Assembly (NCBI RefSeq): GCF_014652235.1
Contig: NZ_BMYK01000016.1
Span: 1 to 64,000, forward strand
DNA length: 64,000 bases
Source of the DNA: Pseudorhodoferax aquiterrae
GTDB lineage: Bacteria > Pseudomonadota > Gammaproteobacteria > Burkholderiales > Burkholderiaceae_C
Direction of reading: 5' to 3'
Shown here: positions 36,180 through 45,073 of the stretch, one piece after another
Position numbering within the stretch: the first letter of the stretch is position 1
Layout of the letters: each line of letters begins with the position of its first letter
Program-made: the position numbers and the translations under genes
Notes under the pieces: model-generated
The model's database searches: none
Told to the model about the DNA's origin: nothing
The model's input: the letters and a program-made list of their open reading frames with translations, nothing else

Positions 36180-37519
36180 CATCGCCGGCGGCCGCCGCGC
36201 CGCTGACCATGCGCCACGCCATCGCCATCACGGTGGGCGTGGTCATCGGAGCCGGCATCTTCAAGGCGCCGTCGCTGGTCGCCGGCAGCGTGCCCAGCGC
36301 GGGTTGGATGTTCGCGCTGTGGGTGGCGGGCGGGTTCATCGCGCTGGTCGGCGCGCTCTGCTATGCCGAGCTGGCCAGCACCTACCCGAGCGCGGGCGGC
36401 GAATACCACTTCCTCTCGCGCGCCTTCGGCCGCGGCACGGCGCTGCTGTACGCCTGGGCACGCTTCGCGGTCATCACCACGGGCTCGATCGCGCTTCTGG
36501 GCTTCGTGTTCGGCGACTACATGACGCAGCTGCTGCCGCTCGGGCCCTACAGCAGCGCGCTGTGGGCGGCCATTGCCACCGTGGTGCTCACGCTGATCAA
36601 CCTGCGCGGCATCCGCAGCGGTGCCGAGACGCAGTCCTGGCTCACGGCCGTGGAGGTCGGCGGGCTGGTGCTGATCGTCGGGGCGGCGCTGTGGTTCGCC
36701 GTGGGCGGCGGCAGCGCACCGCCGCCGGCTGCCGCGCCCGGCCCGGTTTCGCTGGCCGGTGTGGGCTTCGGCATGGTCTTCGTGCTGCTGACCTTCGGCG
36801 GCTGGAACGATGCGGCGTACATCAGCGCCGACCTCAAGGACCGGCGCGCCATCGCACGCGCGCTGCTCATCTCGGTGCTGTTCCTGACCGCGCTGTACCT
36901 GCTCGTGAACTGGGCCTACTGGTCGGTGCTGGGCCTGGCCGGCATGGCCAAGTCGCAGGCCGTGGCCACCGACGTGCTGGCGGCCGCCTTCGGCCCCGGC
37001 GCCGGCCAGCTCATCGCGGCCATGGTCGCGGCGGCCGCGCTGACCTCCATCAACGCCACCATGATCGTGGGCGCGCGCACCGCCAGCGCGCTGGGCCAGG
37101 ACTGGCCCGCGCTCCAGCTGCTGGCCGCCTGGGACGAAGAGCGCCGCGTGCCGCGCAACGCCTTGCCGATCCAGTGCGCGCTGGCGCTGGTGCTGATCGT
37201 GCTGGGCGTGGCCTTCAAGGGCGGCTTCCAGGCCATGGTGGAGTACACGGCGCCGGTGTTCTGGCTGTTCTTCCTGCTGGTGGGCATCGCGCTGTTCCGG
37301 CTGCGCGCCATCGACGGTGCGCGCGAGCGGCCCTTCCGCGTGCCGCTGTACCCGGTGCTGCCCGCGCTGTTCTGCGCCAGCAGTGCCTACATGCTGTGGT
37401 CCAGCCTGGGCTACGTGTACTCGCAGCAGCTGGGCGGCTTCAACGCGGCCTGGGTCGGCGTGGGCGTGCTGGCCAGCGGGCTGGTGGTGCTGGGGCTGAT
37501 GCGTGCATCCAGGCGCTGA
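36176..37519 (+). CDS. APC-superfamily amino acid permease
   Basis: 447 residues with about twelve membrane spans. The first span carries the family motif GVVIGAGIFKAPS; ELASTYPSAGGEYHFLSRAFG follows in TM3, the conserved E-x-YP-x2-GG pattern of APC transporters. Likely an importer or exchanger of amino acids or amines at the inner membrane. It is translationally coupled to the methyltransferase gene (four-base overlap), a link that is not explained. Its stop abuts the stop of the convergent diguanylate cyclase gene, giving TGATCA with no spacer. Confidence 0.92.
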   Translation: MTSPAAAAPLTMRHAIAITVGVVIGAGIFKAPSLVAGSVPSAGWMFALWVAGGFIALVGALCYAELASTYPSAGGEYHFLSRAFGRGTALLYAWARFAVITTGSIALLGFVFGDYMTQLLPLGPYSSALWAAIATVVLTLINLRGIRSGAETQSWLTAVEVGGLVLIVGAALWFAVGGGSAPPPAAAPGPVSLAGVGFGMVFVLLTFGGWNDAAYISADLKDRRAIARALLISVLFLTALYLLVNWAYWSVLGLAGMAKSQAVATDVLAAAFGPGAGQLIAAMVAAAALTSINATMIVGARTASALGQDWPALQLLAAWDEERRVPRNALPIQCALALVLIVLGVAFKGGFQAMVEYTAPVFWLFFLLVGIALFRLRAIDGARERPFRVPLYPVLPALFCASSAYMLWSSLGYVYSQQLGGFNAAWVGVGVLASGLVVLGLMRASRR

Positions 37520-38677
37520 TCAGGCGTCCATGGCGACGGCCACCCGGTCACGCCCCAACCGCTTGGCCTCGTAGAGCGCGGCATCGGCGCGCGCCAGCAC
37601 GGCGGCCAGGCTGGCGTCGCCATGGCGCACGCAGGCCACGCCCACGCTGACCGTGCAGGCCGGCACCTTGGCGGTGGCCGGCAGGCGCGCCACGGCCTGG
37701 CGCATGCGCTCGGCCACCATGCGGGCCTCGCCGGCACCGGTCTCGGGCAGCAGCACCAGGAACTCCTCGCCGCCGTAGCGGCCGAGCCGGTCGACGTTGC
37801 GCAGCGCATGGCCCAGCGCGTCGACCACGCGCGAGAGCACGCGGTCGCCCACGGCATGGCCGTGGCCGTCGTTGATGGACTTGAAGTGGTCCACGTCCAC
37901 CATCAGCAGCGCGAAGCCATGGTCGAAGCGCTGCCAGCGGCCGAACTCGCGCGTGCAGTCCTCCAGCACCGCGCGCCGGGCCAGCGCACCGGTCAGGCTG
38001 TCGTGGTTGGCCAGATGCTCGAACTCCGAGCGCAGCCGCTCGCTGGCCATCAGCAGCACGCCCACGCTGACCAGCAGCACCGAGAAGCTGTAAGTGGCGA
38101 TGTAGACGGACTGCATGGGCGAGGGCGCGAAGCGGTGGCTGGTGGGCGTGTCCAGCCAGAAGGTGGAGACCGCGCGCGCCAGCAGCACCAGGGTCTGCAC
38201 CGCGAGCACGCCGGCCGTGAACCGCGCTGCGAAACCGGGCCCCGCGCGCTGCAGCAGCAGCCGGATGTGCAGCACCAGCACGACGGAGAGCGTGCTGGCG
38301 AACAGGGCCAGGCGCAGACGGTAGTCCGGGTAGCCGACGAGAAAGAACACCTGCCCCATGAGCAGCAGCATGCCGACCACCGCCCAGGGCCGCCAGCCGC
38401 TGCGCAGGCCGTAGAAGCGCCGCGTGCCGAAGTAGAACAGCGCGCAGCCGCTCATGAGCAGGCCGTTGCCGAAGACGACGGTCACGAGCGGCGTGAACAG
38501 CCTCTCCAGCCCGTAGAACACGGTCGAGGAGGCTGCCACCACGGGCGCCAGGCCCCACAGCCACATGCCGCGGATCGAGCCCGGGTAGTGCCGCCGGAGC
38601 ATGAGCAGCACGAAGCCCATGGCCGCGCTGGTCATGAACGCCATCAGGGTCAGGGAACGCAGATCCAGGGCGAACAT
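37520..38677 (-). CDS. Membrane diguanylate cyclase (GGDEF domain)
   Basis: 385 residues: about six membrane spans in residues 10-210, then a GGDEF domain. The active-site loop is GGEEF near residue 302. RNVD lies exactly five residues before it and is an intact I-site (RxxD) for product inhibition by c-di-GMP. The substrate region DVDHFKSINDGHGHAVGD is also complete. The enzyme should be active and self-limiting, making c-di-GMP in response to a membrane signal. No EAL domain is present. Convergent with the APC permease gene with zero spacing. Confidence 0.95.
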   Translation of the reverse strand: MFALDLRSLTLMAFMTSAAMGFVLLMLRRHYPGSIRGMWLWGLAPVVAASSTVFYGLERLFTPLVTVVFGNGLLMSGCALFYFGTRRFYGLRSGWRPWAVVGMLLLMGQVFFLVGYPDYRLRLALFASTLSVVLVLHIRLLLQRAGPGFAARFTAGVLAVQTLVLLARAVSTFWLDTPTSHRFAPSPMQSVYIATYSFSVLLVSVGVLLMASERLRSEFEHLANHDSLTGALARRAVLEDCTREFGRWQRFDHGFALLMVDVDHFKSINDGHGHAVGDRVLSRVVDALGHALRNVDRLGRYGGEEFLVLLPETGAGEARMVAERMRQAVARLPATAKVPACTVSVGVACVRHGDASLAAVLARADAALYEAKRLGRDRVAVAMDA

Positions 38678-38776
38678 GGCGCGGAAAGCAGAACAGCCGG
38701 GACGGCCGGGCGAAAGAAAAGGCGCGAGGGTACCGTATCCGGCCCGCCGCGCCCTGCCCCGCCTGCGCGGCGGCCG

Positions 38777-41113
38777 TCAAGCGCCGCCGAGTTGCCCCAG
38801 CCGGATCAGCAACGTCTCGCCGCTGTTGGCGCCGTCGTCCACGCCGTCGTTGTCGTTCACGATGAGCCACTCGCCGTTGGCCAGGCGCGCCAGGCCCTCG
38901 ATCTTCTCGACCACGTTGCCGCCCGGCGCCTTGAGATCGGGCAGCAGGTCGCGCACCAGCGTCTTGGTCAGCACGGCGCCGTCGGCCTGGCCGGTGAGGT
39001 CGATGCGGTACAGGCGCTTGATGCGCGCGTCCGGCCCGCCCTGGTTGTCGCGCTCCACGACCATGAACTGGTTGTTGCCCATGGCCGTGATGTCCGACAG
39101 GCCGACCCAGCCACCGTTGGGCGAGGCCACGGCGTCCAGCGGGTAGAACATGAACTGCCAGGTCCGGGCCGCCAGGTCGTAGACGCCGATGCGCGGCCGC
39201 GTCTCGCCGGCCCAGGCGCGCTGGAAGGCCACGACCAGCTTGCCGTTGGATTCGGCGATGCCTTCGAAGCCGAAGCGCTGCTGCTTGGCATTGACCTCGG
39301 CCGGTAGCTGGATGATCTGCTGGATCACGCCCGTGGCCGTGAGCTTGAACACCAGGTTGGCCGACAGCACCGGACGCGCGGCCTCGCCCACCGTGCCCGC
39401 GCCTTCGGAGGCGATCCAGAAGCCGCCGTCGCTGGCCAAGGAGATGCCTTCGGGGTCCAGGTTGACCGTGCCGTCGGCATTGACCAGCGCCGCCAGGTCG
39501 GTCGCGTCGAAGGCGTTGGCGTCCTTCGCGGCGGGAAGCAGCGCGGCCAGCGCGGCGATCCTGCGGTCGGGGTCGGTGATGCGGATCTCGCGCTGCAGCT
39601 TCGCCAGCTTGCTGGCGGTGTCGATCTCAAAGATGCGGTTGCCGCGGAAGAAGCTGTCGTCGATCGCGTAGACGAGGGAGCCGCTGGGCGCAGCCGCCAG
39701 GCCCGACAGTGCGGCCCATGGAATCGGCGTGCCGTCGGCGCGGTCCGCCGACTGGATGGTCGGATAGGCCGGCGCGGCGGTCTGGTACTGGTAGATGCTG
39801 AGGCTGGAACGCACGAGGCTGGCCCGGTCGTCCGCCTCGCTGGCGACGATCAGCAGCTTGCGCGAGGGGATGGCCAGCACGCCTTCGGGCGCCAGCGCGG
39901 TCGGCAGCACCTGCTTGAAGGCCGGCACGTCGGGCCGGCTCATGTCGTAGACCGAGACCACGCTGGAGCGCTCGGAGGCCACGAACAGGTAGTCCGTGCC
40001 GTCGAAGCGGCCGAAGGCCACGTTCTCGGGCTCGTTGCCCTTGGCGTCCGAACGCTTGTCGTTGTAATGGCCCACACGCGCGACCAGGTGTTCCAGCTGG
40101 TTGCCAGCGTCCCAGACCACGTTGCCCTCGGTGTTCCACACCGTGAAGCCGCGGCTGCCGCCGTTCAGGTCGCCCTCGTTGGCGGTGGCGAAGCGGGTCT
40201 TGGACAGCCAGGTCACACCGTCGGGCTCGCGCAGGCGGCCCGCCTGGGACTGGGTGAAGCTGACCTGGTTGGGGCGCGGCGCGTCCGTCAGGTCGACCTG
40301 GGTCAGGTCGACCGTGCCGGCGCTGAAGTGCCGCGTGAGCCTGCCGCTGGCCAGGTCGACCAGCGCGATGTGGTTGTTCTCCTGCAGCGTGACGACGGCG
40401 ACGTTGTCGTCGTTGATGGCCACGTACTCGGGTTCGGGGTCGCTCGGGTACAGCGTGGCGATGCCGGTCAGGTCCACCGTGCGCGTCTTCCAGGTGCCGG
40501 GGGCGCCGGCCACGTCGACGATCACCAGGCTGCCGCCCGGCAGCTGCGGCGGCGCGCCGTCGCCCAGGTCCTCGTCGCGTTCGTTCTCGATGGCCACGGC
40601 CAGGTACTTGCCGTCCTTGCTCCGCGCGATGGAATCGGGCTGGCCCGGCAGCGCGATCTCGGCGACCACCTTGCGCGTGGCGATGTCCACCACCACCAGC
40701 TTGCCGCTGGGCGCGACGAAGCTCGGCGAGGTGTTGACGGCGACGATGGCGTGTGCGCCTAGCACGGTGACCGAGGTCGGCTCGCCGCCCATGGCCAATG
40801 CGCCCAGGCCCTTGGGGGCCTTCACGTCGGCGATGTCGACGAAGCCGATCTCGCCCTTGGGGCTGTTGCTGTAGACCAGCGTCATGCCGTCTTCGCTCGC
40901 CGCGACGATCTCGGCCGCCGTCACCGCGTCGGCTTCGCAGGACGCGCCGATCTGGCTGCAGACCGTGAAGGTCGCGGTGCGGTTGAAGAATTTGTCGGCA
41001 GCGGGGACCGACGCGGCGGGCTCGTCCTTGTCGCTGCCGCAGGCCGCCAGCGCGGCCGCCAGGGCCACGGCCGATAGGCCGCTGACCGCCAGCGACATCC
41101 AGTTCTTGTGCAA
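38777..41113 (-). CDS. Lipoprotein with beta-propeller-like region and phytase-esterase-like domain
   Basis: 778 residues, exported as a lipoprotein (lipobox LAAC near residue 25). Residues about 45-400 show repeated blades of the kind GKLVVVDIATRKVV and GSLVIVDVAGAP, typical of a beta-propeller. The C-terminal part (about 440-770) matches the esterase-like-phytase family, with DPEGISLASDGGFWIASEG and a late FGFEGIAESNGKLVVAFQRAW. Known members are poorly characterised; phosphodiesterase or phytase-like activity is suggested by the fold only. Its own promoter must lie in the short gap before the LysR gene end. Confidence 0.87.
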   Translation of the reverse strand: MHKNWMSLAVSGLSAVALAAALAACGSDKDEPAASVPAADKFFNRTATFTVCSQIGASCEADAVTAAEIVAASEDGMTLVYSNSPKGEIGFVDIADVKAPKGLGALAMGGEPTSVTVLGAHAIVAVNTSPSFVAPSGKLVVVDIATRKVVAEIALPGQPDSIARSKDGKYLAVAIENERDEDLGDGAPPQLPGGSLVIVDVAGAPGTWKTRTVDLTGIATLYPSDPEPEYVAINDDNVAVVTLQENNHIALVDLASGRLTRHFSAGTVDLTQVDLTDAPRPNQVSFTQSQAGRLREPDGVTWLSKTRFATANEGDLNGGSRGFTVWNTEGNVVWDAGNQLEHLVARVGHYNDKRSDAKGNEPENVAFGRFDGTDYLFVASERSSVVSVYDMSRPDVPAFKQVLPTALAPEGVLAIPSRKLLIVASEADDRASLVRSSLSIYQYQTAAPAYPTIQSADRADGTPIPWAALSGLAAAPSGSLVYAIDDSFFRGNRIFEIDTASKLAKLQREIRITDPDRRIAALAALLPAAKDANAFDATDLAALVNADGTVNLDPEGISLASDGGFWIASEGAGTVGEAARPVLSANLVFKLTATGVIQQIIQLPAEVNAKQQRFGFEGIAESNGKLVVAFQRAWAGETRPRIGVYDLAARTWQFMFYPLDAVASPNGGWVGLSDITAMGNNQFMVVERDNQGGPDARIKRLYRIDLTGQADGAVLTKTLVRDLLPDLKAPGGNVVEKIEGLARLANGEWLIVNDNDGVDDGANSGETLLIRLGQLGGA

Positions 41114-41202
41114 AACGCTCTCCTCGGGTTGTGGGCGAGCGGTGTTGTATGGCAGCGGCGTGACGCCGCGATGACACCGTGTGCGCCGGGCTTGCGGCCC
41201 TG

Positions 41203-42147
41203 TCAGCGCACCTTGCCGCTGAGCCAGGGGTCGCTGGGCTCGCCGCCGTAGTGCTCCACGAGGAATTCGATGAAGGCGCGCGTGCGCCGCGGCAGGTGGC
41301 TGCGGCTGGGCACGGCCGCGTAGACGCGGTAGCTGGCGGCGGCCCAGTCCGGCAGCACGCGCTGCAATGCGCCGGCCTGCAGGTCGTCGGCCACGTTCAG
41401 CGACAGCGCGCCGGCGATGCCGAAGTGGCCGCGCGCGGCCGCGATCAGCACGGCCGCGTTGTGCGCCGAGATGGCAGAGCGCTGCGGCTGCAGCGTGGCC
41501 GTCTCCGGCGTGCCGTCACGGCCGTCGGAGTGGAACAGCCAGACCTTGCGCTCGAAGGCCGATTCGGGCACGAGGATGGTGTGCTGCAGCAGGTCCTCGG
41601 GCTTGGCGATGGGCGCATGCTGGCGCAGGTACTCGGGCGTGGCGCACAGCACGACTTCGGCATGGGCGAGCAGCCGCGCGACGAAGTTCCCATCCAGCGG
41701 GTCAGGGTTGTGGATCAGGATGGTCACGTCGGCCGCGTCGTCGGGCACCGTGGCCTCGGGGCTGGACAGCAGCAGCTGGATGTTGAGCCCGGGGTGCCGC
41801 TGCGCGAAGCGCGGCACCAGCCGTGCGAGGCTGGCCGTCAGGAAGTCCTGCGGCGCCGCTACGCGCAGCTGGCCGCGGATGGTGCCGGTGGCCTCGCTGG
41901 CCTGGTTGTTGGCATCATCGATGTCCTCGAGGATGCTGCGCACGCGTTCCAGGTACTGCGCGCCGACGTCGGTCAGCGAGAGCGCGCGCGTGGTGCGGTT
42001 CAGCAGCCGCGACTTGAGCGATTCCTCGAGCTCGGCCACCGCCCGCGTGACCACCGAGTTGGCCACGTTCAACGCCCGTGCCGCGCCTGCAAAGCTGCCC
42101 TCGTCCACCACCTTGACGAAGGTGCGCATGGTCTTGAGTTCGTCCAT
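41203..42147 (-). CDS. LysR-family transcriptional regulator
   Basis: 314 residues. The N-terminal HTH is MRTFVKVVDEGSFAGAARAL followed by NSVVTRAVAELEESLKSRLLNR; the C-terminal substrate-binding domain has the usual LRVAAPQDF and PDPLDGNFVAR. It belongs to the group with a short, CrgA/DhcR-like profile. The neighbours (small membrane protein upstream, phytase-like lipoprotein downstream) give no clear target. No divergent gene is present, so autoregulation or a distant regulon is likely. Confidence 0.93.
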   Translation of the reverse strand: MDELKTMRTFVKVVDEGSFAGAARALNVANSVVTRAVAELEESLKSRLLNRTTRALSLTDVGAQYLERVRSILEDIDDANNQASEATGTIRGQLRVAAPQDFLTASLARLVPRFAQRHPGLNIQLLLSSPEATVPDDAADVTILIHNPDPLDGNFVARLLAHAEVVLCATPEYLRQHAPIAKPEDLLQHTILVPESAFERKVWLFHSDGRDGTPETATLQPQRSAISAHNAAVLIAAARGHFGIAGALSLNVADDLQAGALQRVLPDWAAASYRVYAAVPSRSHLPRRTRAFIEFLVEHYGGEPSDPWLSGKVR

Positions 42148-42169
42148 GCGCGCATTGTCTCCGCGGCGC

Positions 42170-42367
42170 TCAGGGCGGCAGCGTCATGCCGCCGACGGCG
42201 CGGAAGTCGATCGAGACCAGGTACCACAGGATCAGCGTCGGGATCACGACGGGCAGCGACAGCCCGAGGAACAGCAGCACCGTGAGCAGGAAGGTCTTCA
42301 TGTCCTCGGCCCAGCGCTTGACCAGTTCGATCAAGTCGACTTCCCAGAAACGCTGTTGCTGCTTCAT
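42170..42367 (-). CDS. Small single-span membrane protein of unknown function
   Basis: 65 residues. A charged N-terminus (RFWEVDLIELVKRWAEDMK) precedes one long hydrophobic span (TFLLTVLLFLGLSLPVVIPTLILWYLV, about residues 24-50). The start at 42367 is taken from composition; a ribosome-binding site is weak. It lies 22 bases upstream of the LysR gene on the same strand and could be cotranscribed with it. I do not recognise the family; it could be a fortuitous frame, but codon use and the neat membrane topology speak for a real gene. Confidence 0.55.
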   Translation of the reverse strand: MKQQQRFWEVDLIELVKRWAEDMKTFLLTVLLFLGLSLPVVIPTLILWYLVSIDFRAVGGMTLPP

Positions 42368-42461
42368 GGTGGGTACCGCACAAAATTGGCCACGGATGTT
42401 TGTACACCTGCGGCTCGGGCTGTGTCCATGGCGGGCCAGTGCCACCTGGCGCGCTGCGGGC

Positions 42462-43436
42462 TTACTTCGCCAGACCCAGCTTCTCGATGATCACCTTCTC
42501 GGTCTTCATGGTGTCCAGCGCGTACTGCTTGTAGGTGGCGCTGTCCATGTAGTAGGTGTCCATGTCGAACTTGGCCAGCGACTCCTTGTAGTTGGGCATC
42601 TCCATGGCCTTCTTGAAGGCGTCGTGCAGCTGCTGCGCGATCTTGGGGTCGGTGCCCTTGGGCACGACCAGGCCGAACGGCGAGGTCTGCACGAGGTTGA
42701 TGCCCACCTCCTTGAGCGTGGGCGCGTTCGGGAACTTGGCAGAGCGCTTCTCGCCCCAGGTGGACAGGAGGCGCAGGCGGCCCTGCTCCACGTAGGGGCC
42801 CCAGCCCGGCGTGTCGGCCACCGACATCACGTGGTTGCCGATCACGGCCTGCAGCGACTCGGAGTTGCCCTTGTAGGGGATGTGGTTCAGCGTGATGCCG
42901 GTCTGCATGGCGATGTTCTCCATCGTCAGGTGCAGCGTGGTGAGCGCGCCGGGCGTGCCGTAGCTGAGCTTGCCCGGGTTGGCCTTGGCGTAGGCGATGT
43001 ACTCCTGCATGGTCTTGATCGGCGAATCCGCCGGCACCACCAGGCCGAAGGAGTAGCCAGCCAGGCCGATCACGTACTGCAGGTCGGTCGCCGGGTCCCA
43101 GTTGATCTTCTGCGTGTAGGGCAGGCGGAACACCGGCAGCGGCACCTGGGCCAGCGTGTAACCGTCGGCCGGCAGGCTCTGCATCATCTGCGCCGGCAGG
43201 ATGCCGCCCGCGCCGGGCTTGTTCTCGATGATGACGGGCTGGCCGAGGATCTTCGATGCGTTCTCGGCCAGCACGCGGAACGGCACGTCCGTGGAGCCCC
43301 CCGCCGTGAAGCCGATCAGGATCTTGATCGGCTTGCTCGGGAAACGGTCGCCCTGCGCCAGGGCGGGGCCGGCCGCCAGGCCGGCGGCCAGCAGCAGCAG
43401 GGACAGGGTGAGGCGCTTCAGGAAACGTGCGTTCAT
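42462..43436 (-). CDS. Bug/TctC-family periplasmic substrate-binding protein (3)
   Basis: 324 residues with signal peptide (LKRLTLSLLLLAAGLAAGPALAQ). Motifs: KILIGFTAGGSTDV, VIIENKPGAGGILPAQM, LSYGTPGALTTLHL and LNHIPYKGNSESLQAVIG. It lies 56 bases downstream of an esterase-like lipoprotein gene and is probably cotranscribed with it. The ligand may be the acid that the esterase releases. Regulation by the divergent IclR protein is likely. Confidence 0.93.
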   Translation of the reverse strand: MNARFLKRLTLSLLLLAAGLAAGPALAQGDRFPSKPIKILIGFTAGGSTDVPFRVLAENASKILGQPVIIENKPGAGGILPAQMMQSLPADGYTLAQVPLPVFRLPYTQKINWDPATDLQYVIGLAGYSFGLVVPADSPIKTMQEYIAYAKANPGKLSYGTPGALTTLHLTMENIAMQTGITLNHIPYKGNSESLQAVIGNHVMSVADTPGWGPYVEQGRLRLLSTWGEKRSAKFPNAPTLKEVGINLVQTSPFGLVVPKGTDPKIAQQLHDAFKKAMEMPNYKESLAKFDMDTYYMDSATYKQYALDTMKTEKVIIEKLGLAK

Positions 43437-43492
43437 GGTGTCAACTTCCAGGGAAACATGGCCCGGTGCAGGCCGGGCCGTTGGGGAAAGGC

Positions 43493-44896
43493 TCAGCTGG
43501 CCGGGCAGCTGTTGGGTGTGCGCGTGGGCGAGGAGAACTTGCAGCCGTAGGCCGGGTCGGCCACGGTGGCGCGGTCGAGCACCTCGTCGCCTGCGGGCTT
43601 GACGCCGTTCTGCTCCCAGTTCGTCATCGCATCGAAGGCGGCGGTCTGCTCGTCCAGCGTGAAGTCGCAATGGCTCACGCCGCGGATGGCACGCTGCACC
43701 AGCCATTGGTCGGTGCCCTGCGCCACGGCACGGCGCTTGTAGATCTGCTCCATGCTGAACGGCACGTAGACGTCGCCCAGCGTGTGGATGGTCACGACCG
43801 GCACGCTGATGCGCGCATTCGTCTTGGGGAACCAGCGCAGGCCGTCGCGGCGCAGGCGGTTGGCTTCCGGGTCGGCCTTGAGCCGGTAGGCGGCCTGGTT
43901 GAAGGCGGCCTCGGCCGCGGTCTGCGCCGGGTCGTTGTCGAACTGGTAGACGATGCCGGTGGTGTCGTAGCCGTCCTTGTTCAGGATGCCGTTGATGGTG
44001 CCGTCGCGGCCGAAGGTGCCCCAGACGGTGGCGTTCATGCTGCCGGCGAAGCCTTCGTTGAACATCGGCCGCTCGCCGCCGGTGAGCTGCTTGACGATCT
44101 CCTTGTACTGGTCGCCCAGCGGCGTCGTGGCGCCCGGGAAGCTCGTGAACAGCGCCGAGCGCACCTGGGGCGCCAGCGTGCTCCAGTTGGCCACCGGCCA
44201 GGCCGTGACGGGCACGCCGGCGAGCTGTTGGGCGGCGATCTGCGAGGCGCCGAAGTAGTTGTAGAGCTCGGTGTCGCCGAGCACACCGCACATGGGCACG
44301 GCGCCGTGGTAGCGCAGCTTGTGGTTGGCGGTCTCCAGGGCCTCGGCGTCGACGGCCGCGGCCGCGATGTGGCCGCCCATGGAGGTGCCGATGATGTAGG
44401 TCCGCGTCGGCGCGGCCAGCGTGCGGCCGTTCTGCGCGCCGATGCGCTGGAATGCCAGCGCCAGCGCGTTGGTGTCTTCGATGCCGGCGCGCACGTCGTA
44501 GTAGTTCTTGGAGAAGCTGGACGCGGCCCAGGCATAGCCCTTGGCGATCAGGTGCGCGCGGATGGGCGCGTCGCTCACGCTGAGGGCCGCGCCCGTGCCG
44601 CCATAGCCGTGGGCGTACATGACCAGCATGCCATTCCAGTTCCTGGGCACCTCCACGCGGTAGCCGGCGCCGTCCAGCACGCCCCACCAGCGGTCGGTCT
44701 CCGGTGCGCCGGCCAGGGCGGCGAACGGCAGGCGGGTTTCGTCCACGGTGAACTGCCGGCTGTCCTGCGCCCGCGTTTCCTCCGGCTCCGGCGGGCCGTC
44801 GTCGCCGCCTCCGCAGGCGGTGAGCGCCAGGGCGCCAAGAACGGACAGGGTGGCGACCAGGCGGCCGCGCAGGGCAAAGACAGTCACGGGGTTCAT
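43493..44896 (-). CDS. Exported alpha/beta-hydrolase (esterase/tannase-like) lipoprotein
   Basis: 467 residues. Lipobox LTAC near residue 28, followed by a Gly/Asp-rich linker. The hydrolase core has YAHGYGGTG (oxyanion region), the nucleophile Ser in GTSMGGH near residue 170, an acid in TLGDVYVP and the catalytic His in RGVSHCDF near the C-terminus. It is thus a complete Ser-Asp-His set in periplasm or outer membrane. Together with the following Bug gene and the divergent IclR regulator it makes a small operon for hydrolysing an ester outside the cytoplasm and capturing the acid. The substrate is unknown. Confidence 0.9.
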   Translation of the reverse strand: MNPVTVFALRGRLVATLSVLGALALTACGGGDDGPPEPEETRAQDSRQFTVDETRLPFAALAGAPETDRWWGVLDGAGYRVEVPRNWNGMLVMYAHGYGGTGAALSVSDAPIRAHLIAKGYAWAASSFSKNYYDVRAGIEDTNALALAFQRIGAQNGRTLAAPTRTYIIGTSMGGHIAAAAVDAEALETANHKLRYHGAVPMCGVLGDTELYNYFGASQIAAQQLAGVPVTAWPVANWSTLAPQVRSALFTSFPGATTPLGDQYKEIVKQLTGGERPMFNEGFAGSMNATVWGTFGRDGTINGILNKDGYDTTGIVYQFDNDPAQTAAEAAFNQAAYRLKADPEANRLRRDGLRWFPKTNARISVPVVTIHTLGDVYVPFSMEQIYKRRAVAQGTDQWLVQRAIRGVSHCDFTLDEQTAAFDAMTNWEQNGVKPAGDEVLDRATVADPAYGCKFSSPTRTPNSCPAS

Positions 44897-45040
44897 CTCC
44901 TTGGGGTGGTTATGGGCCGTGTTTCTCTCAGCGGAATTATTCTCGACCGGTCAAAACAGGAGAATTTCAGTATCCACCTCGTATGGAAAGCGATTACCTA
45001 GGGAAATCCATGACACAGGATTCGGCAAGGCCACTCGAAT

Positions 45041-45059
45041 AATTCCGCATAGCAGAATT
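45041..45059. promoter_or_regulatory. Candidate IclR operator
   Basis: AATTCCGCATAGCAGAATT, an imperfect dyad (AATTCCGC / GCAGAATT) placed 15 bases before the start of the IclR gene. A half-site GCGGAATTA also occurs at 44931-44939 near the esterase promoter. Confidence 0.5.
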
Positions 45060-45073
45060 AATCCAAGGCCGCC

